Below the pieces are notes generated by a model that saw only the letters and a list, made by a program, of their open reading frames with translations, made no database searches and was not told the DNA's origin. DNA of 64,000 nt, taken from contig NZ_FOKF01000011.1 in the NCBI RefSeq assembly GCF_900111995.1, positions 62,001 to 126,000 on the forward strand, read 5' to 3'. The stretch is from Collimonas sp. OK607. GTDB taxonomy: Bacteria; Pseudomonadota; Gammaproteobacteria; Burkholderiales; Burkholderiaceae_D. Position numbers and translations under genes: made by a program. How positions within the stretch are numbered: the first letter of the stretch is position 1; each line of letters begins with the position of its first letter. Below, one piece after another: positions 1 to 8,398 of this stretch.

Positions 1-790
1 TCATGCGGTAATCGCGGAAGGCGGCCAGCATTGCCGGCGCTACCGGCAACCTGCGTGGCTTCGATCCTTTGCCCAGCACGTCGAGCCACCACCGCCCATC
101 ACCTTCTGTATACATCGAGCCCATCTTGGCCCCGGTCAGCTCGGATAATCGGGCGCCGGTCGTGATGTAGCTGATGAACAAAAAACGGTCGCGCGCCTTG
201 GCTTTTGTCTTTGCGGGTGTTGTTGCGGGTAGCTGGTCAATGGCGGCGTACACATAGTCAACGGCCTGCGTGCTCAGATAGCGGGTGACGCGGGCATCAC
301 GGGCTGTTTTGATATTTTTGACCAGGGCGCCGGCGTTGCGTTGCAGATATCCCGCATTCTTGGCAAATTCCAGCAATGCTTTCACCACGCGAAAAGCCTG
401 CCGCATGCTGGGCTCGGAAAGCGGTCCGGAAAACGGTCGCCAGCGCGCATCTTCGCGCGGCCACTTGGTTGTCGAAATCCAGGTTTCCTCCGGTTGCGGG
501 TCTTTCAGGAAAGCCTTATAGGCGGTCAAGTCTTCAATATGCAGCTGGTACAGCATTTTGCCGTGATGCTGGCACCACAGCAGAAAGCGTCCCAGGTCTT
601 TTTTCGTGTTCTTTATCGAATTTTCGGAGAGTTCGCTGCTGTAAAGGAAAGCGCGCGCCAATTCGGAGTCCGAACGTGCCGCCACCAGTGGCCCCGGTTC
701 GCTGCTGCCGGCAAACAGATCCAGGGTCAGCGCAGGGGTTATGACGGCCCTGTCCGGTCGTTCCAGATCTATCAGTGCAAAATGATCCAT
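1..790 (-). CDS. Tyrosine site-specific recombinase (integrase), C-terminus cut by window edge
   Basis: Reading the minus strand from an ATG at 790-788 gives about 263 codons open to the left edge, so the gene is partial there. The N-terminal half looks like a SAM-like core-binding domain. The catalytic domain starts near residue 205, with FISYITTGARLSEL holding the first catalytic Arg and LGKGSKPRRLPV the beta-hairpin with its Lys. The HxxR and Tyr motifs lie beyond the window. It diverges from the KfrA-like gene at 1009, which is the arrangement of tnpS and tnpT in Tn4651-type transposons. Stand-alone integrase is the alternative. No convincing ribosome binding site precedes the ATG, so the start is moderately certain. 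Confidence 0.85.
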   Translation of the reverse strand, partial: MDHFALIDLERPDRAVITPALTLDLFAGSSEPGPLVAARSDSELARAFLYSSELSENSIKNTKKDLGRFLLWCQHHGKMLYQLHIEDLTAYKAFLKDPQPEETWISTTKWPREDARWRPFSGPLSEPSMRQAFRVVKALLEFAKNAGYLQRNAGALVKNIKTARDARVTRYLSTQAVDYVYAAIDQLPATTPAKTKAKARDRFLFISYITTGARLSELTGAKMGSMYTEGDGRWWLDVLGKGSKPRRLPVAPAMLAAFRDYRM

Positions 791-868
791 CTGAAGTTTT
801 GAAGTCAGATAAAAGTGATGAAAACAGACGTATTTCCATGAGATTCGCCAGAATATCACGGCTTTCCA

Positions 869-902
869 TTTAGTCGAGATTATTAACGTAATCTCGACTA
901 AA
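869..902. repeat. Perfect 14-bp inverted repeat with 6-bp spacer; candidate recombinase core site
   Basis: TTTAGTCGAGATTA at 869-882 is the exact reverse complement of 889-902, separated by TTAACG. Two long arms around a 6-bp centre match the architecture of tyrosine-recombinase core sites. It lies 78 bp upstream of the integrase start. It is too AT-rich, and lacks a T-tract, to be a convincing terminator. It could instead be an operator. Confidence 0.6.
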
Positions 903-945
903 TTGATCTATACGTAATTATAATTACGCTTAAATTACGTAATTT
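886..945. promoter_or_regulatory. Phased ACGTAAT palindromes, likely binding sites of the KfrA/TnpT-like protein
   Basis: ACGTAAT recurs at 886-892, 912-918 and 937-943, with starts 26 and 25 bp apart. Two copies lie in perfect palindromes: CGTAATTATAATTACG (913-928) and AAATTACGTAATTT (932-945). KfrA proteins are known to bind palindromes in their own promoter region. That these sites autoregulate the divergent pair, or act as accessory resolution sites, is inference. Confidence 0.5.
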
Positions 946-1008
946 TTATTACATTTCTTGAATAATTCAGTAAAATTCCAGTATCAAAAGCCATTTGAAG
1001 GAAAAATC

Positions 1009-1893
1009 ATGTCCGAACGCCAGAATCTCAGCTGGACCGCCTGCGATACCCTTGCTGCCCAAGGCAAAAAGCCCTCTATCGGCCTGGTGCGAGAGTGGAC
1101 GATTGCGACCACTGGCGCCAAGAAAGGATCTGACGGCGACGTGCAAAAGGATATTAATGAGTGGTATGCCGATTTGCTCAAGCTGAAACGAGACAAAAGT
1201 GTCGCGGAACTACCTGATGCCGTGAGCGCCCTCACCCGCGACCTCTGGCGTTTCGCCGTGGAGTCGGCCAACGATACGCTTGCAGCCGAACGCACCGCAC
1301 TCGCGGGCGAAAAAGCGGAAGCAGAGAAACTGATCGACCTGGCGCAGGAAGACACGTTGGCGGCCATCGAAATCGCCAACGAATTGAAGGGAAAACTAAC
1401 GATCGCTAACGCCGCCATCCTCGGCCGGGACGAACAGATCAAACGCCTGGAGGAAGCATTGGCGGAGCAGCGTGCCACGCTACGGGCGAAAGACGATCGC
1501 ATCGCCGGCTTGGCCGCCGACCTGAGTCGCAAGGCCGAGGAACATGCGGCCGGCTTGGCTGAACTGGACGGGCTGCGCAAGCACAGCTTGCTCGAAATCG
1601 ATAGGGCGCGCGGCGAGTCCAGGCACTGGAAAGCCGAATTCGCACGGGTTGAGACTGAAAACAAATCAGCCGCAAACTCCTATCACGAAAAGATCGCCGT
1701 GCTCGATAACGAATTATCCCGTGCGCGCGGGCGACTGGGGGCTGTTGAAGAGTCGCTTGCGGAAGCAAACAGACGCGTGGAGACATTGGTGGCTGAGTTG
1801 GCTGCTTCAAACACGGTAGCCCCAGTGACCAAGCAGCGGTTCGGCAGTGGTAAAAGTCGCGGCATAGGCACAGTTCGACGACGCAAACTCTAA
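1009..1893 (+). CDS. KfrA_N-domain coiled-coil DNA-binding protein (KfrA/TnpT-like)
   Basis: Starts at ATG 1009 behind GAAGGA (997-1002); an upstream TTG at 958 is in frame but has no such site. The 294-aa product has an N-terminal region like KfrA_N (LSWTACDTLAAQGKKPSIGLVREWT, shown here only as the start of the protein), a DNA-binding fold seen in plasmid KfrA and Tn4651 TnpT. A long Ala/Glu/Lys/Arg-rich heptad-like coiled coil follows (about residues 85-270), then a basic tail. Divergence from a tyrosine recombinase favours a resolution or recombination accessory role. An autorepressor or partition-type role is the alternative. Confidence 0.75.
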   Translation: MSERQNLSWTACDTLAAQGKKPSIGLVREWTIATTGAKKGSDGDVQKDINEWYADLLKLKRDKSVAELPDAVSALTRDLWRFAVESANDTLAAERTALAGEKAEAEKLIDLAQEDTLAAIEIANELKGKLTIANAAILGRDEQIKRLEEALAEQRATLRAKDDRIAGLAADLSRKAEEHAAGLAELDGLRKHSLLEIDRARGESRHWKAEFARVETENKSAANSYHEKIAVLDNELSRARGRLGAVEESLAEANRRVETLVAELAASNTVAPVTKQRFGSGKSRGIGTVRRRKL

Positions 1894-1967
1894 TTCCCCG
1901 CTATATTTGCGTAAATTATTCAAATCTTGATGCGGCGCGCAGGAACAGAAGTATTTCTTTGTAGCGA

Positions 1968-1994
1968 TGTCGAAATGAGTCAGGCTAAGTCGTC
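1968..1994 (+). promoter_or_regulatory. Candidate ECF42-type promoter (TGTCGA - 17 bp - CGTC)
   Basis: TGTCGA lies at 1968-1973 and CGTC at 1991-1994, 51 nt before the DGPF gene start. From memory, ECF42 sigma factors recognise TGTCGA at -35 and CGA/TC at -10. This fits autoregulation of the two genes downstream. Confidence 0.6.
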
Positions 1995-2044
1995 ATTGTA
2001 TCGAGCGCGAGCGTTTCGCGTTTTCAACCACTGAGAGGACCACC

Positions 2045-2401
2045 ATGAACTACAGCATCTTGATTTATGAAAACACCGCCGGATTCGCGCTGCGGACAGA
2101 CCCGGAACTGGCCCCAGCCTACTGTGCCGCCTGGCCCGCCTACACGAAGACGCTTCAGGACGCCGGAATCATGGTCGGCGGCGCGGGGCTAGAGTTGCCT
2201 GATACCGCAACGACGATTCGACTGCAGGACGGTAAGCGCCAAGTACAGGATGGACCCTACGCTGACACCAAAGAGCAGCTTGGTGGCTTCTACATCATCA
2301 ACGTGCAGAACCTGGATGCTGCGCTCGACTGGGCGGCTCGCGTTCCGGCCGCACCAGGCAGCGTGATCGAGGTTCGCCCCACTCTGCAGGTGCCGGGCTA
2401 A
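2045..2401 (+). CDS. YciI-like DGPF-domain protein
   Basis: A 118-aa single-domain protein of the YCII/DGPF superfamily. The family motif appears as DGPYADTKEQLGGFYI at about residues 72-87. A good ribosome binding site (GAGAGGA, 2033-2039) precedes the ATG. DGPF proteins are the standard genomic partners of ECF42 sigma factors, one of which follows one base after this stop. Their biochemical role is not established; a sensing or accessory function for the sigma factor is inference. Confidence 0.9.
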   Translation: MNYSILIYENTAGFALRTDPELAPAYCAAWPAYTKTLQDAGIMVGGAGLELPDTATTIRLQDGKRQVQDGPYADTKEQLGGFYIINVQNLDAALDWAARVPAAPGSVIEVRPTLQVPG

Positions 2402-2402
2402 A

Positions 2403-3635
2403 GTGCAAACACAGGACGTGCACGGCGCAGTTGAGCGGGCAGCCCGGGATTCCTACCGTCGGCTGGTCGCTTTTCTCGCCGCGCGTTCGCGTGACCTGGC
2501 CGCCGCCGAGGACGCATTAGCCGATGCATTTCAGGCGGCGCTTCAGACGTGGCCATCCTCTGGCATTCCAGACAAGCCAGAGGCGTGGCTGCTCGTCACT
2601 GCTCGGCGCAAGCTCATTGATGCCGCGCGTCACAACCGGACGCACAACGAAGCCGTGCCGACACTGCTCGCCGTAGCCGACGAAGCCTACGATCTGGCAA
2701 GCCACTGCAACGAATTCCCGGACGAACGTCTCAAGCTGCTGTTCGTCTGCGCCCATCCAGCAATCGATGCTGCAGCACGCACGCCGCTCATGCTGCAAAC
2801 CGTGCTTGGATTGGACGCCGCACGGATCGCGTCCGCGTTTCTCATGAAGCCTTCCGCCATGGGACAGCGGCTCACGCGTGTCAAGGCGAAAATCCGTGAA
2901 GCGGGCATTGCGTTCGAAGTGCCCGAGGCAAAGGGGTTACCGGACCGGCTCGGCGCCGTGTTGGAGACCATCTACGCCACGTATGGCACAGGGTGGGACA
3001 ACGTGGCCGGCGCCGACGCACGCCGCAAAGGCCTCGCTACCGAGGCCATCACGCTCGGCCGCTTACTCTTGCAACTGTTGCCTGCCGAGCCGGAAGTGCA
3101 AGGTCTTCTGGCGCTGATGCTAAATTGTGAGGCGCGACGGGATGCGCGCCTGAGCAAAGAAGGCAACTACGTGCCCTTGTCCGAACAAGACACGGGACGT
3201 TGGGCATGGCCATTGCTCGCGGAAGCGCATCAACTCCTTCTTAGCGCCGAGCAAGCCAGGAAAATAGGCTGCTTCCAGCTGGAGGCAGCGATCCAAAGCG
3301 AGCACACCCGCCGCGCCATGACTGGCCTGACGGACTGGGAGTCGATCGCATTGCTCTACGAAGGACTCGTGCGGCTTGCGCCCACCATTGGCGCGCTGGT
3401 CGGCCGCGCGGCTGCCGTCGCCGAAGCGCGCGGGGCTCGTGTGGGATGGTCCTTCCTGGAAACTATCCCGTCCGAGTCAGTCATGACCTACCAGCCGTAT
3501 TGGGCGCTGGCGGCACATCTGCTCAGAATGCTCGCTCGTGAAGACGAAGCTCAAGCTGCCTATAGCCACGCCATCGGCTTGTGCGAAGACCCGGCAATGC
3601 GCGCATTCCTTGTAGGTAAAGCTTCGCGCGCGTAA
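2403..3635 (+). CDS. ECF RNA polymerase sigma factor, ECF42-like with long C-terminal extension
   Basis: A 410-aa sigma-70 family protein starting at GTG 2403, one base after the DGPF gene stop. Region 2 is near residues 13-75 (AAEDALADAFQAALQTWP, then KPEAWLLVTARRKLIDAARH). Region 4 is near 125-160. An extension of about 220 residues, rich in Leu/Ala/Glu helices, ends the protein; this TPR-like extension marks the ECF42 group, which lacks a classical anti-sigma factor. A matching promoter at 1968-1994 suggests autoregulation of the two-gene operon. Confidence 0.9.
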   Translation: MQTQDVHGAVERAARDSYRRLVAFLAARSRDLAAAEDALADAFQAALQTWPSSGIPDKPEAWLLVTARRKLIDAARHNRTHNEAVPTLLAVADEAYDLASHCNEFPDERLKLLFVCAHPAIDAAARTPLMLQTVLGLDAARIASAFLMKPSAMGQRLTRVKAKIREAGIAFEVPEAKGLPDRLGAVLETIYATYGTGWDNVAGADARRKGLATEAITLGRLLLQLLPAEPEVQGLLALMLNCEARRDARLSKEGNYVPLSEQDTGRWAWPLLAEAHQLLLSAEQARKIGCFQLEAAIQSEHTRRAMTGLTDWESIALLYEGLVRLAPTIGALVGRAAAVAEARGARVGWSFLETIPSESVMTYQPYWALAAHLLRMLAREDEAQAAYSHAIGLCEDPAMRAFLVGKASRA

Positions 3636-3722
3636 GCGCCTGGCTGTCAATCTTTTCCGTCTCGACGGATAACATTCATCCGCCCATCTCTCAAAAATAG
3701 CGCAATGTTGAATCGGGCCTCG

Positions 3723-4313
3723 TCAGATAACCGTTTCCAGATGCTCACGAAGTCTCGCAATATCTCCTTCGACGTCAGCCTGCTTCATGACGTCGTGGGA
3801 GGAAAATGCCGGAAGGATGTCCGCGCCACAAAATTTGTAATTGGCGGTATTGTTTACGAACACATCATCGACTGTTTTCCCTCGAAACAGAACCTGTTCT
3901 GCATCGCCGAATGCCGCTTCGGGGGCATTCCAAGTCAAGGAAAGCATATATTTCTTGCCTTGCATCTTGCCGCCAGTACCGTACTGTTTGCCTGGATCCT
4001 GCCGAGTGCGCCCGTCGTCTACTAACAAACTCTGTTGAACGAGGCCGGCTGTGAACACCTCGTCGACGTATTTTTTGTATATCCAGGGCATCCCGAACCA
4101 GTAAACCGGTGATTGCAGAATGATGATGTCTGCCTTGACGTGCTTTTGGACTTCGCTGTCGATGTCGTAGCCCTCTTCAATGTTCGTTTGTATGACTTCG
4201 TAATCCATCTTCTCCATTTCCTCCTTGATGATTCCGGCCATAGTCTGGTTCAGTTTGCCGGTGGAAATGCCTTGGTAGAACTGGTGCGCGTTGATTATCA
4301 GTACTTTTTTCAT
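3723..4313 (-). CDS. mdaB: NAD(P)H:quinone oxidoreductase MdaB
   Basis: A 196-aa flavodoxin-fold protein closely resembling E. coli MdaB. Shared signatures are KKVLIINAHQ at the N-terminus, SPVYWFGMPWIYKKYVDEVF near residues 68-87, DDGRTRQDPGKQYGTGGKMQ and KKYMLSLTWNAPEAAF. MdaB uses FAD and NADPH for two-electron quinone reduction, avoiding semiquinone cycling. It diverges from the AraC regulator at 4514, its probable regulator. A perfect 14-bp palindrome lies between them. Confidence 0.93.
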   Translation of the reverse strand: MKKVLIINAHQFYQGISTGKLNQTMAGIIKEEMEKMDYEVIQTNIEEGYDIDSEVQKHVKADIIILQSPVYWFGMPWIYKKYVDEVFTAGLVQQSLLVDDGRTRQDPGKQYGTGGKMQGKKYMLSLTWNAPEAAFGDAEQVLFRGKTVDDVFVNNTANYKFCGADILPAFSSHDVMKQADVEGDIARLREHLETVI

Positions 4314-4392
4314 CGTTGATCCTATGTGATTGCCGTGGTAAATGCGGCTTTGAATAGCTTGTTTAGTGACTGCTATTGTGAGCCCGGTGAAT

Positions 4393-4406
4393 GCAAACCG
4401 GTTTGC
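4393..4406. promoter_or_regulatory. Perfect 14-bp palindrome between mdaB and the araC-type gene
   Basis: GCAAACCGGTTTGC is fully symmetric. It sits 80 bp upstream of mdaB and 107 bp upstream of the regulator, a natural place for an operator shared by divergent promoters. AraC proteins usually bind direct repeats, so another regulator is possible. Confidence 0.4.
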
Positions 4407-4513
4407 CAGATTTGATCTTGTTATTGCCTAATATGATGAGTTGATAGCGAATTCGAAAAGCAGGCCAGCCGATGGTGCTAGACTGGGTTTTGATTTTTTT
4501 CTACGGCGATAAT

Positions 4514-5422
4514 ATGAAATCAGAGAAAAAAATGCCTTTGGCGAGCGCAGATAACCTCGCTCAACTGGTCGGTGACATTGCACAAACCGATGGGGATTAC
4601 ACTACGCAAATCCCGGCATTGACGATTTATCGTCGTAGTGCGGCGACCGACCCGATGCCATGCATCTATGGTCTGGGGTTGGGTATAACGGTACAAGGCG
4701 GCAAACGTGTCACGCTTGGCGATGAGATTTTTGACTATGGGCCAGGACAATCGCTCGTTACCTCAGTTGACCTGCCTGTGGCGTCCTACGTCACGCGTGC
4801 CGATTCCGCCGAACCTTATCTGGGCGTGCGTCTTGAATTGGATGGCCGCGTCATTGCCCAGGTGGCAGCAGAGATGGCTTTTGCGGCGCCGCTCAAGGTG
4901 GCGACCTCGCGCGCGATGTCCGTTGAGACATTGGATGGTGGCCTGCTGGATGCACTGATCCGGCTGATTCGCCTCTTGGACGAGCCGCACCTGATACCAC
5001 TCGTAGTTCCGCTGATCCAGCAGGAAATTATTGTCAGGCTGTTGAATGGCGGACATGGACAGACGTTGCGCCACCTGGTCACGGTCGGTGCGCCTGGTCA
5101 GCAGATTGCCAAGGTAATCGCTTGGCTGAAGCAAAATTTTACGGCGGATATTCCCATAGATGACTTGGCTACCAGAGCCCACATGAGTCCTTCCACCTTC
5201 CGACAGCACTTTCGTGCGGTGGCTGGCATGAGTCCCTTGCAATATTTGAAGCATCTACGCCTGCAGGACGCCCGCCAACTGATGCTTAACGAAGACCTGG
5301 ATGCCAGCAGTGCTGCGATACGCGTGGGATATGAGAGCGCCTCCCAGTTCAGTCGGGAATACACCCGCTTGTTTGGAGCACCCCCATTACGGGACATCAA
5401 ACGGTTGCGGGAATCTGCCTGA
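4514..5422 (+). CDS. AraC-family transcriptional regulator (AraC_N type)
   Basis: Taken from ATG 4514 (302 aa); an in-frame ATG at 4472 would add 14 residues with no better ribosome binding site. Residues about 15-190 form the N-terminal domain typical of AraC_N regulators next to oxidoreductase genes (CIYGLGLGITVQGGKRV). The C-terminal 100 residues carry two helix-turn-helix motifs (DDLATRAHMSPSTFRQHFR and SAAIRVGYESASQFSREYTRLFG). It diverges from mdaB and lies upstream of iorAB, so either could be a target. Confidence 0.9.
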   Translation: MKSEKKMPLASADNLAQLVGDIAQTDGDYTTQIPALTIYRRSAATDPMPCIYGLGLGITVQGGKRVTLGDEIFDYGPGQSLVTSVDLPVASYVTRADSAEPYLGVRLELDGRVIAQVAAEMAFAAPLKVATSRAMSVETLDGGLLDALIRLIRLLDEPHLIPLVVPLIQQEIIVRLLNGGHGQTLRHLVTVGAPGQQIAKVIAWLKQNFTADIPIDDLATRAHMSPSTFRQHFRAVAGMSPLQYLKHLRLQDARQLMLNEDLDASSAAIRVGYESASQFSREYTRLFGAPPLRDIKRLRESA

Positions 5423-5658
5423 CATATAGGTTTTATCTTGGCCTTTTTTAGCGATAAAACATAGAAATAGGCAAGATATTCGTCAGAACCGGCAAGCTAA
5501 TCTCTTTGGCAAAGGCCCATAATTTACGCATTGGCCAGTGTCCATTTCCAATGCCATCAAAGTTGCTGGCGCCCTGCACCTCATGCCCGGTATCGAGCAC
5601 GCAGCCAAAGAAAATCCGCCATGCCCCACCCTACTCACACTATGGAGAACCGCCACCC

Positions 5659-6132
5659 ATGAGCACGCTCAACGTCAACGGCCGTCAGTATACAGTCGAT
5701 GCCGATCCCGGCACCCCAATCCTATGGGCCTTGCGCGATACGCTCGGCATGACCGGTACCAAGTTCGGATGCGGCGCTGCACTTTGCGGCGCCTGCACCG
5801 TGCATCTGGACGGCCAGGTCACCAGATCGTGCATTACACCAATCTCTGCCGCTGAAGGCAGGAAGATCACCACCATCGAAGCCACGACCGATGGCAGCGA
5901 CCCGGTCGGCGCCGCCGTACACGCGGCATGGGTCAAACACGACGTAGCGCAGTGCGGCTACTGCCAGAGCGGCCAGATCATGAGTGCGACGGGTTTTCTC
6001 AAGTCGCTGCCGCGCGGCAAGCAGCCGACCGCCGCCGAGATCGACTCAGCGATGGCCGGCAACATCTGCCGCTGTGGCACCTACGTCCGCATCCGCGCTG
6101 CGGTGGCCGATGCCGCCAAAACCCTCGCCTGA
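5659..6132 (+). CDS. iorA: Isoquinoline 1-oxidoreductase-type small subunit, two [2Fe-2S] clusters
   Basis: A 157-aa protein starting at ATG 5659 behind GGAGA; a longer frame to 5506 lacks family similarity. Plant-type ferredoxin ligands are C38, C43, C46 and C58 (FGCGAALCGAC). The second cluster uses C99, C102, C137 and C139 (CGYCQSGQ and CRCGTY). It would pass electrons from the molybdopterin subunit encoded 10 bp downstream to an external acceptor. The family oxidises N-heterocycles, aldehydes or related substrates; the real substrate cannot be read here. Confidence 0.92.
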   Translation: MSTLNVNGRQYTVDADPGTPILWALRDTLGMTGTKFGCGAALCGACTVHLDGQVTRSCITPISAAEGRKITTIEATTDGSDPVGAAVHAAWVKHDVAQCGYCQSGQIMSATGFLKSLPRGKQPTAAEIDSAMAGNICRCGTYVRIRAAVADAAKTLA

Positions 6133-6142
6133 AGGAACTGCC

Positions 6143-8389
6143 ATGTTGCCCAATGTTGATTACAGCGAAATGCCGCGCGCTCTGCGGCACCTGCTGACCC
6201 GAGGACAAACCGAAGAAGTTGCAATGCTCCCGCGCCGCCAGTTCCTGAAGCTGGCAGGTTCTGTCGGCTTGGCGCTCGGCGCTTTTCCCCATCTGGCCAT
6301 AGGACAAACCACCAGTAACGGCCAGGCTGTCAGCGCCCTCAAGCCGTCCCAGCAGCCGTCTGCCTTCGTACAGATCGCTCCCAATGGCGAGGTCACGATA
6401 GCCGTCAACCGGCTAGAGTTCGGTCAGGGCGTGCAGACCGGTTTGTCGATGATTCTGGCCGAGGAGCTGGACGCCGACTGGAGCCTGATCCGCAGCAGGC
6501 ATGGATCGAACGACCCTGCCTACGTTGACCCGCTTTTCGGCATTCACCTCACCGGTGGTTCCAATTCGGTCAAGAACAGCTTCACGCAATATCGCGAGCT
6601 CGGCGCGCGTGCCCGGGCCATGCTGATGGGCGCCGCTGCGGCGCGCTGGAATGTCGACGTAGCTACCCTGCGCACGGAAGCTGGTTCGGTGCTGGGAACC
6701 GGAGGGCGAAAGCTGAGTTACGGCGAACTGGCGGAAGCTGCGATGACCTTTCCCGTGCCCGAGAAAGTCACGCTGAAAGATCCCAAAGATTTCCGCATCA
6801 TCGGTCGTCCCGCCACACGTCTGGACGCGCGCGCCAAGAGCAGCGGTCGACAGCAGTTCGGAATTGACGTCCACCTGTCTGGTCAATTGACGGCTGTGGT
6901 GGCGCGCCCGCCGATGTTCGGCGCCCGTCTGGTGTCGGTGGACGATAGCGCGGCACGCGCCGTGAAAGGCGTGAAGGCAGTGCTGCGCGTGCCGCTGGAT
7001 CGTGGCGCCGAAGGCGTAGCCGTGATCGCCGATGGCTACTGGCCGGCCAAACAGGGGCGCGACGCGCTGAAGCTGGAGTGGAATACCGCCGCCGTCGAGA
7101 AAGTGGACAGCGAAAAGCAGCTGGCCCAGTACCGCGCCCTTGCCGCTCAGCCTGGAGCGCGCCAGTTCGACGCAGACATGGCGCCTTTGGCGACAGCTCC
7201 CCGTCAATTGGAAGTCGAGTACGTATTTCCCTACCTGGCCCATGCCGCCATGGAGCCGCTCAACTGCACCGTCGCGCTCACCAGTGATCGTGCAGAAATA
7301 TGGACCGGTTCTCAGTGCCCCGGCCTGGACGGCGCCGCAGTCGCACGCGTCCTGGGCATCAAGCCGGAGCAAGTGGAGGTGCATGTGCAGATGGCAGGCG
7401 GCGGTTTCGGCCGGCGCTTTTCCAGCGGCAGCGATTTCGTGGTCGAGGCCTGCGAGATCGCCAAGGCCGCCCGCGCCGCCGGCTTGAACGTGCCGGTACG
7501 TACACTGTGGAGCCGCGAGGACGACATGCGCGGTGGCTACTATCGTCCGATGCATTTGCACCGCGCGCGCATCGGTTTTGACGAGCAAGGCAAGGTGCTG
7601 GCCTGGGACCATGTCATCGTCGGTCAGTCCATCACCACGGGTTCTGTGTTCGAACAGTTCCAGGTGAAGAACGGTATCGACGCCACTGCAACGGAAGGCA
7701 TGCGCGAACCTTATCCGCTGCCGATGCGTCTGACGGTTCATCACCCCAAGCTCAACGTGCCGGTACTGTGGTGGCGCAGCGTAGGCTCCACCCACACCGC
7801 CTTCGTGATGGAAACCTTGATCGACGAAATCGCCCGCAACACGAAACAAGACCCGGTGGCCTATCGGATGCAGCTGTTTGGCGACAAGAATGCTCGTCAC
7901 AAGGCTGCCCTGCAATTGGCGGTGGACAAGAGCGGGTATGGCAAGCAGCAGTTACCGGCCGGACGCGCCTGGGGCGTCGCTGTGCATGAATCATTCCAAT
8001 CTGTGGTGGCATACGTGGTGGAGGCCTCGGTACGAGACGGCCAGCCGATACTGCACCGCGTGACCGCCGGTGTGCACTGCAATCTTGCGGTCAATCCGCG
8101 CAGTGTGGAGGCGCAAATACAGGGTGCGGCTGTCATGGGATTATCGATGTGCCTGGCAGGCTCGGCCATCACGCTCAAGGATGGCGTTGTCGAGCAAAGT
8201 AACTTCAGCGATTTCACTGTGGCGCGCATGACCGACATACCGACGTTAGATGTCCACATAGTACCCAGTGCCGAACCGCCGACCGGCATGGGCGAACCGG
8301 GGCTGCCGCCACTGGCTCCTGCTTTCGCCAACGCCATTGCGCAGCTGACCGGCAAACCTATGCGCCAGCTGCCGTTCAAACTGACGTAA
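6143..8389 (+). CDS. iorB: Molybdopterin-binding large subunit of xanthine-dehydrogenase family (IorB-like), Tat-exported
   Basis: A 748-aa protein from ATG 6143 behind GAAGGA. Near residue 30 is a twin-arginine signal (RRQFLKLAG and a hydrophobic stretch), so an internal ATG at 6224 giving a shorter leader is also possible. Ald_Xan_dh_C2-type regions follow, including the conserved MAGGGFGRRF near residue 417 and GEPGLPPLAPAFANAI near the end with the catalytic Glu. It pairs with the [2Fe-2S] subunit upstream. The periplasmic location is inferred from the Tat signal, as in other IorB-like enzymes. Confidence 0.92.
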   Translation: MLPNVDYSEMPRALRHLLTRGQTEEVAMLPRRQFLKLAGSVGLALGAFPHLAIGQTTSNGQAVSALKPSQQPSAFVQIAPNGEVTIAVNRLEFGQGVQTGLSMILAEELDADWSLIRSRHGSNDPAYVDPLFGIHLTGGSNSVKNSFTQYRELGARARAMLMGAAAARWNVDVATLRTEAGSVLGTGGRKLSYGELAEAAMTFPVPEKVTLKDPKDFRIIGRPATRLDARAKSSGRQQFGIDVHLSGQLTAVVARPPMFGARLVSVDDSAARAVKGVKAVLRVPLDRGAEGVAVIADGYWPAKQGRDALKLEWNTAAVEKVDSEKQLAQYRALAAQPGARQFDADMAPLATAPRQLEVEYVFPYLAHAAMEPLNCTVALTSDRAEIWTGSQCPGLDGAAVARVLGIKPEQVEVHVQMAGGGFGRRFSSGSDFVVEACEIAKAARAAGLNVPVRTLWSREDDMRGGYYRPMHLHRARIGFDEQGKVLAWDHVIVGQSITTGSVFEQFQVKNGIDATATEGMREPYPLPMRLTVHHPKLNVPVLWWRSVGSTHTAFVMETLIDEIARNTKQDPVAYRMQLFGDKNARHKAALQLAVDKSGYGKQQLPAGRAWGVAVHESFQSVVAYVVEASVRDGQPILHRVTAGVHCNLAVNPRSVEAQIQGAAVMGLSMCLAGSAITLKDGVVEQSNFSDFTVARMTDIPTLDVHIVPSAEPPTGMGEPGLPPLAPAFANAIAQLTGKPMRQLPFKLT

Positions 8390-8398
8390 GCCTGCGCC

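Noticed and set aside
869-902. The AT-rich inverted repeat read as an intrinsic terminator
   Set aside because: It lies upstream of both divergent genes, lacks a T-tract and has only weak GC pairing, so a recombination or binding site fits better.
984-1664. 226-aa Ser/Ala/Arg-rich frame on the minus strand
   Set aside because: It mirrors the coiled-coil coding region of the KfrA-like gene; low-complexity composition and no plausible start.
3636-3722. TCCGTCTCGACGGA dyad as a terminator between the sigma and mdaB genes
   Set aside because: The loop is only 2 nt and no T-tract follows, so it is not a convincing hairpin.
6413-7915. 500-aa open frame on the minus strand
   Set aside because: It lies entirely antisense to iorB, has a His/Arg-rich composition with no family motifs, and reflects GC-rich codon bias.
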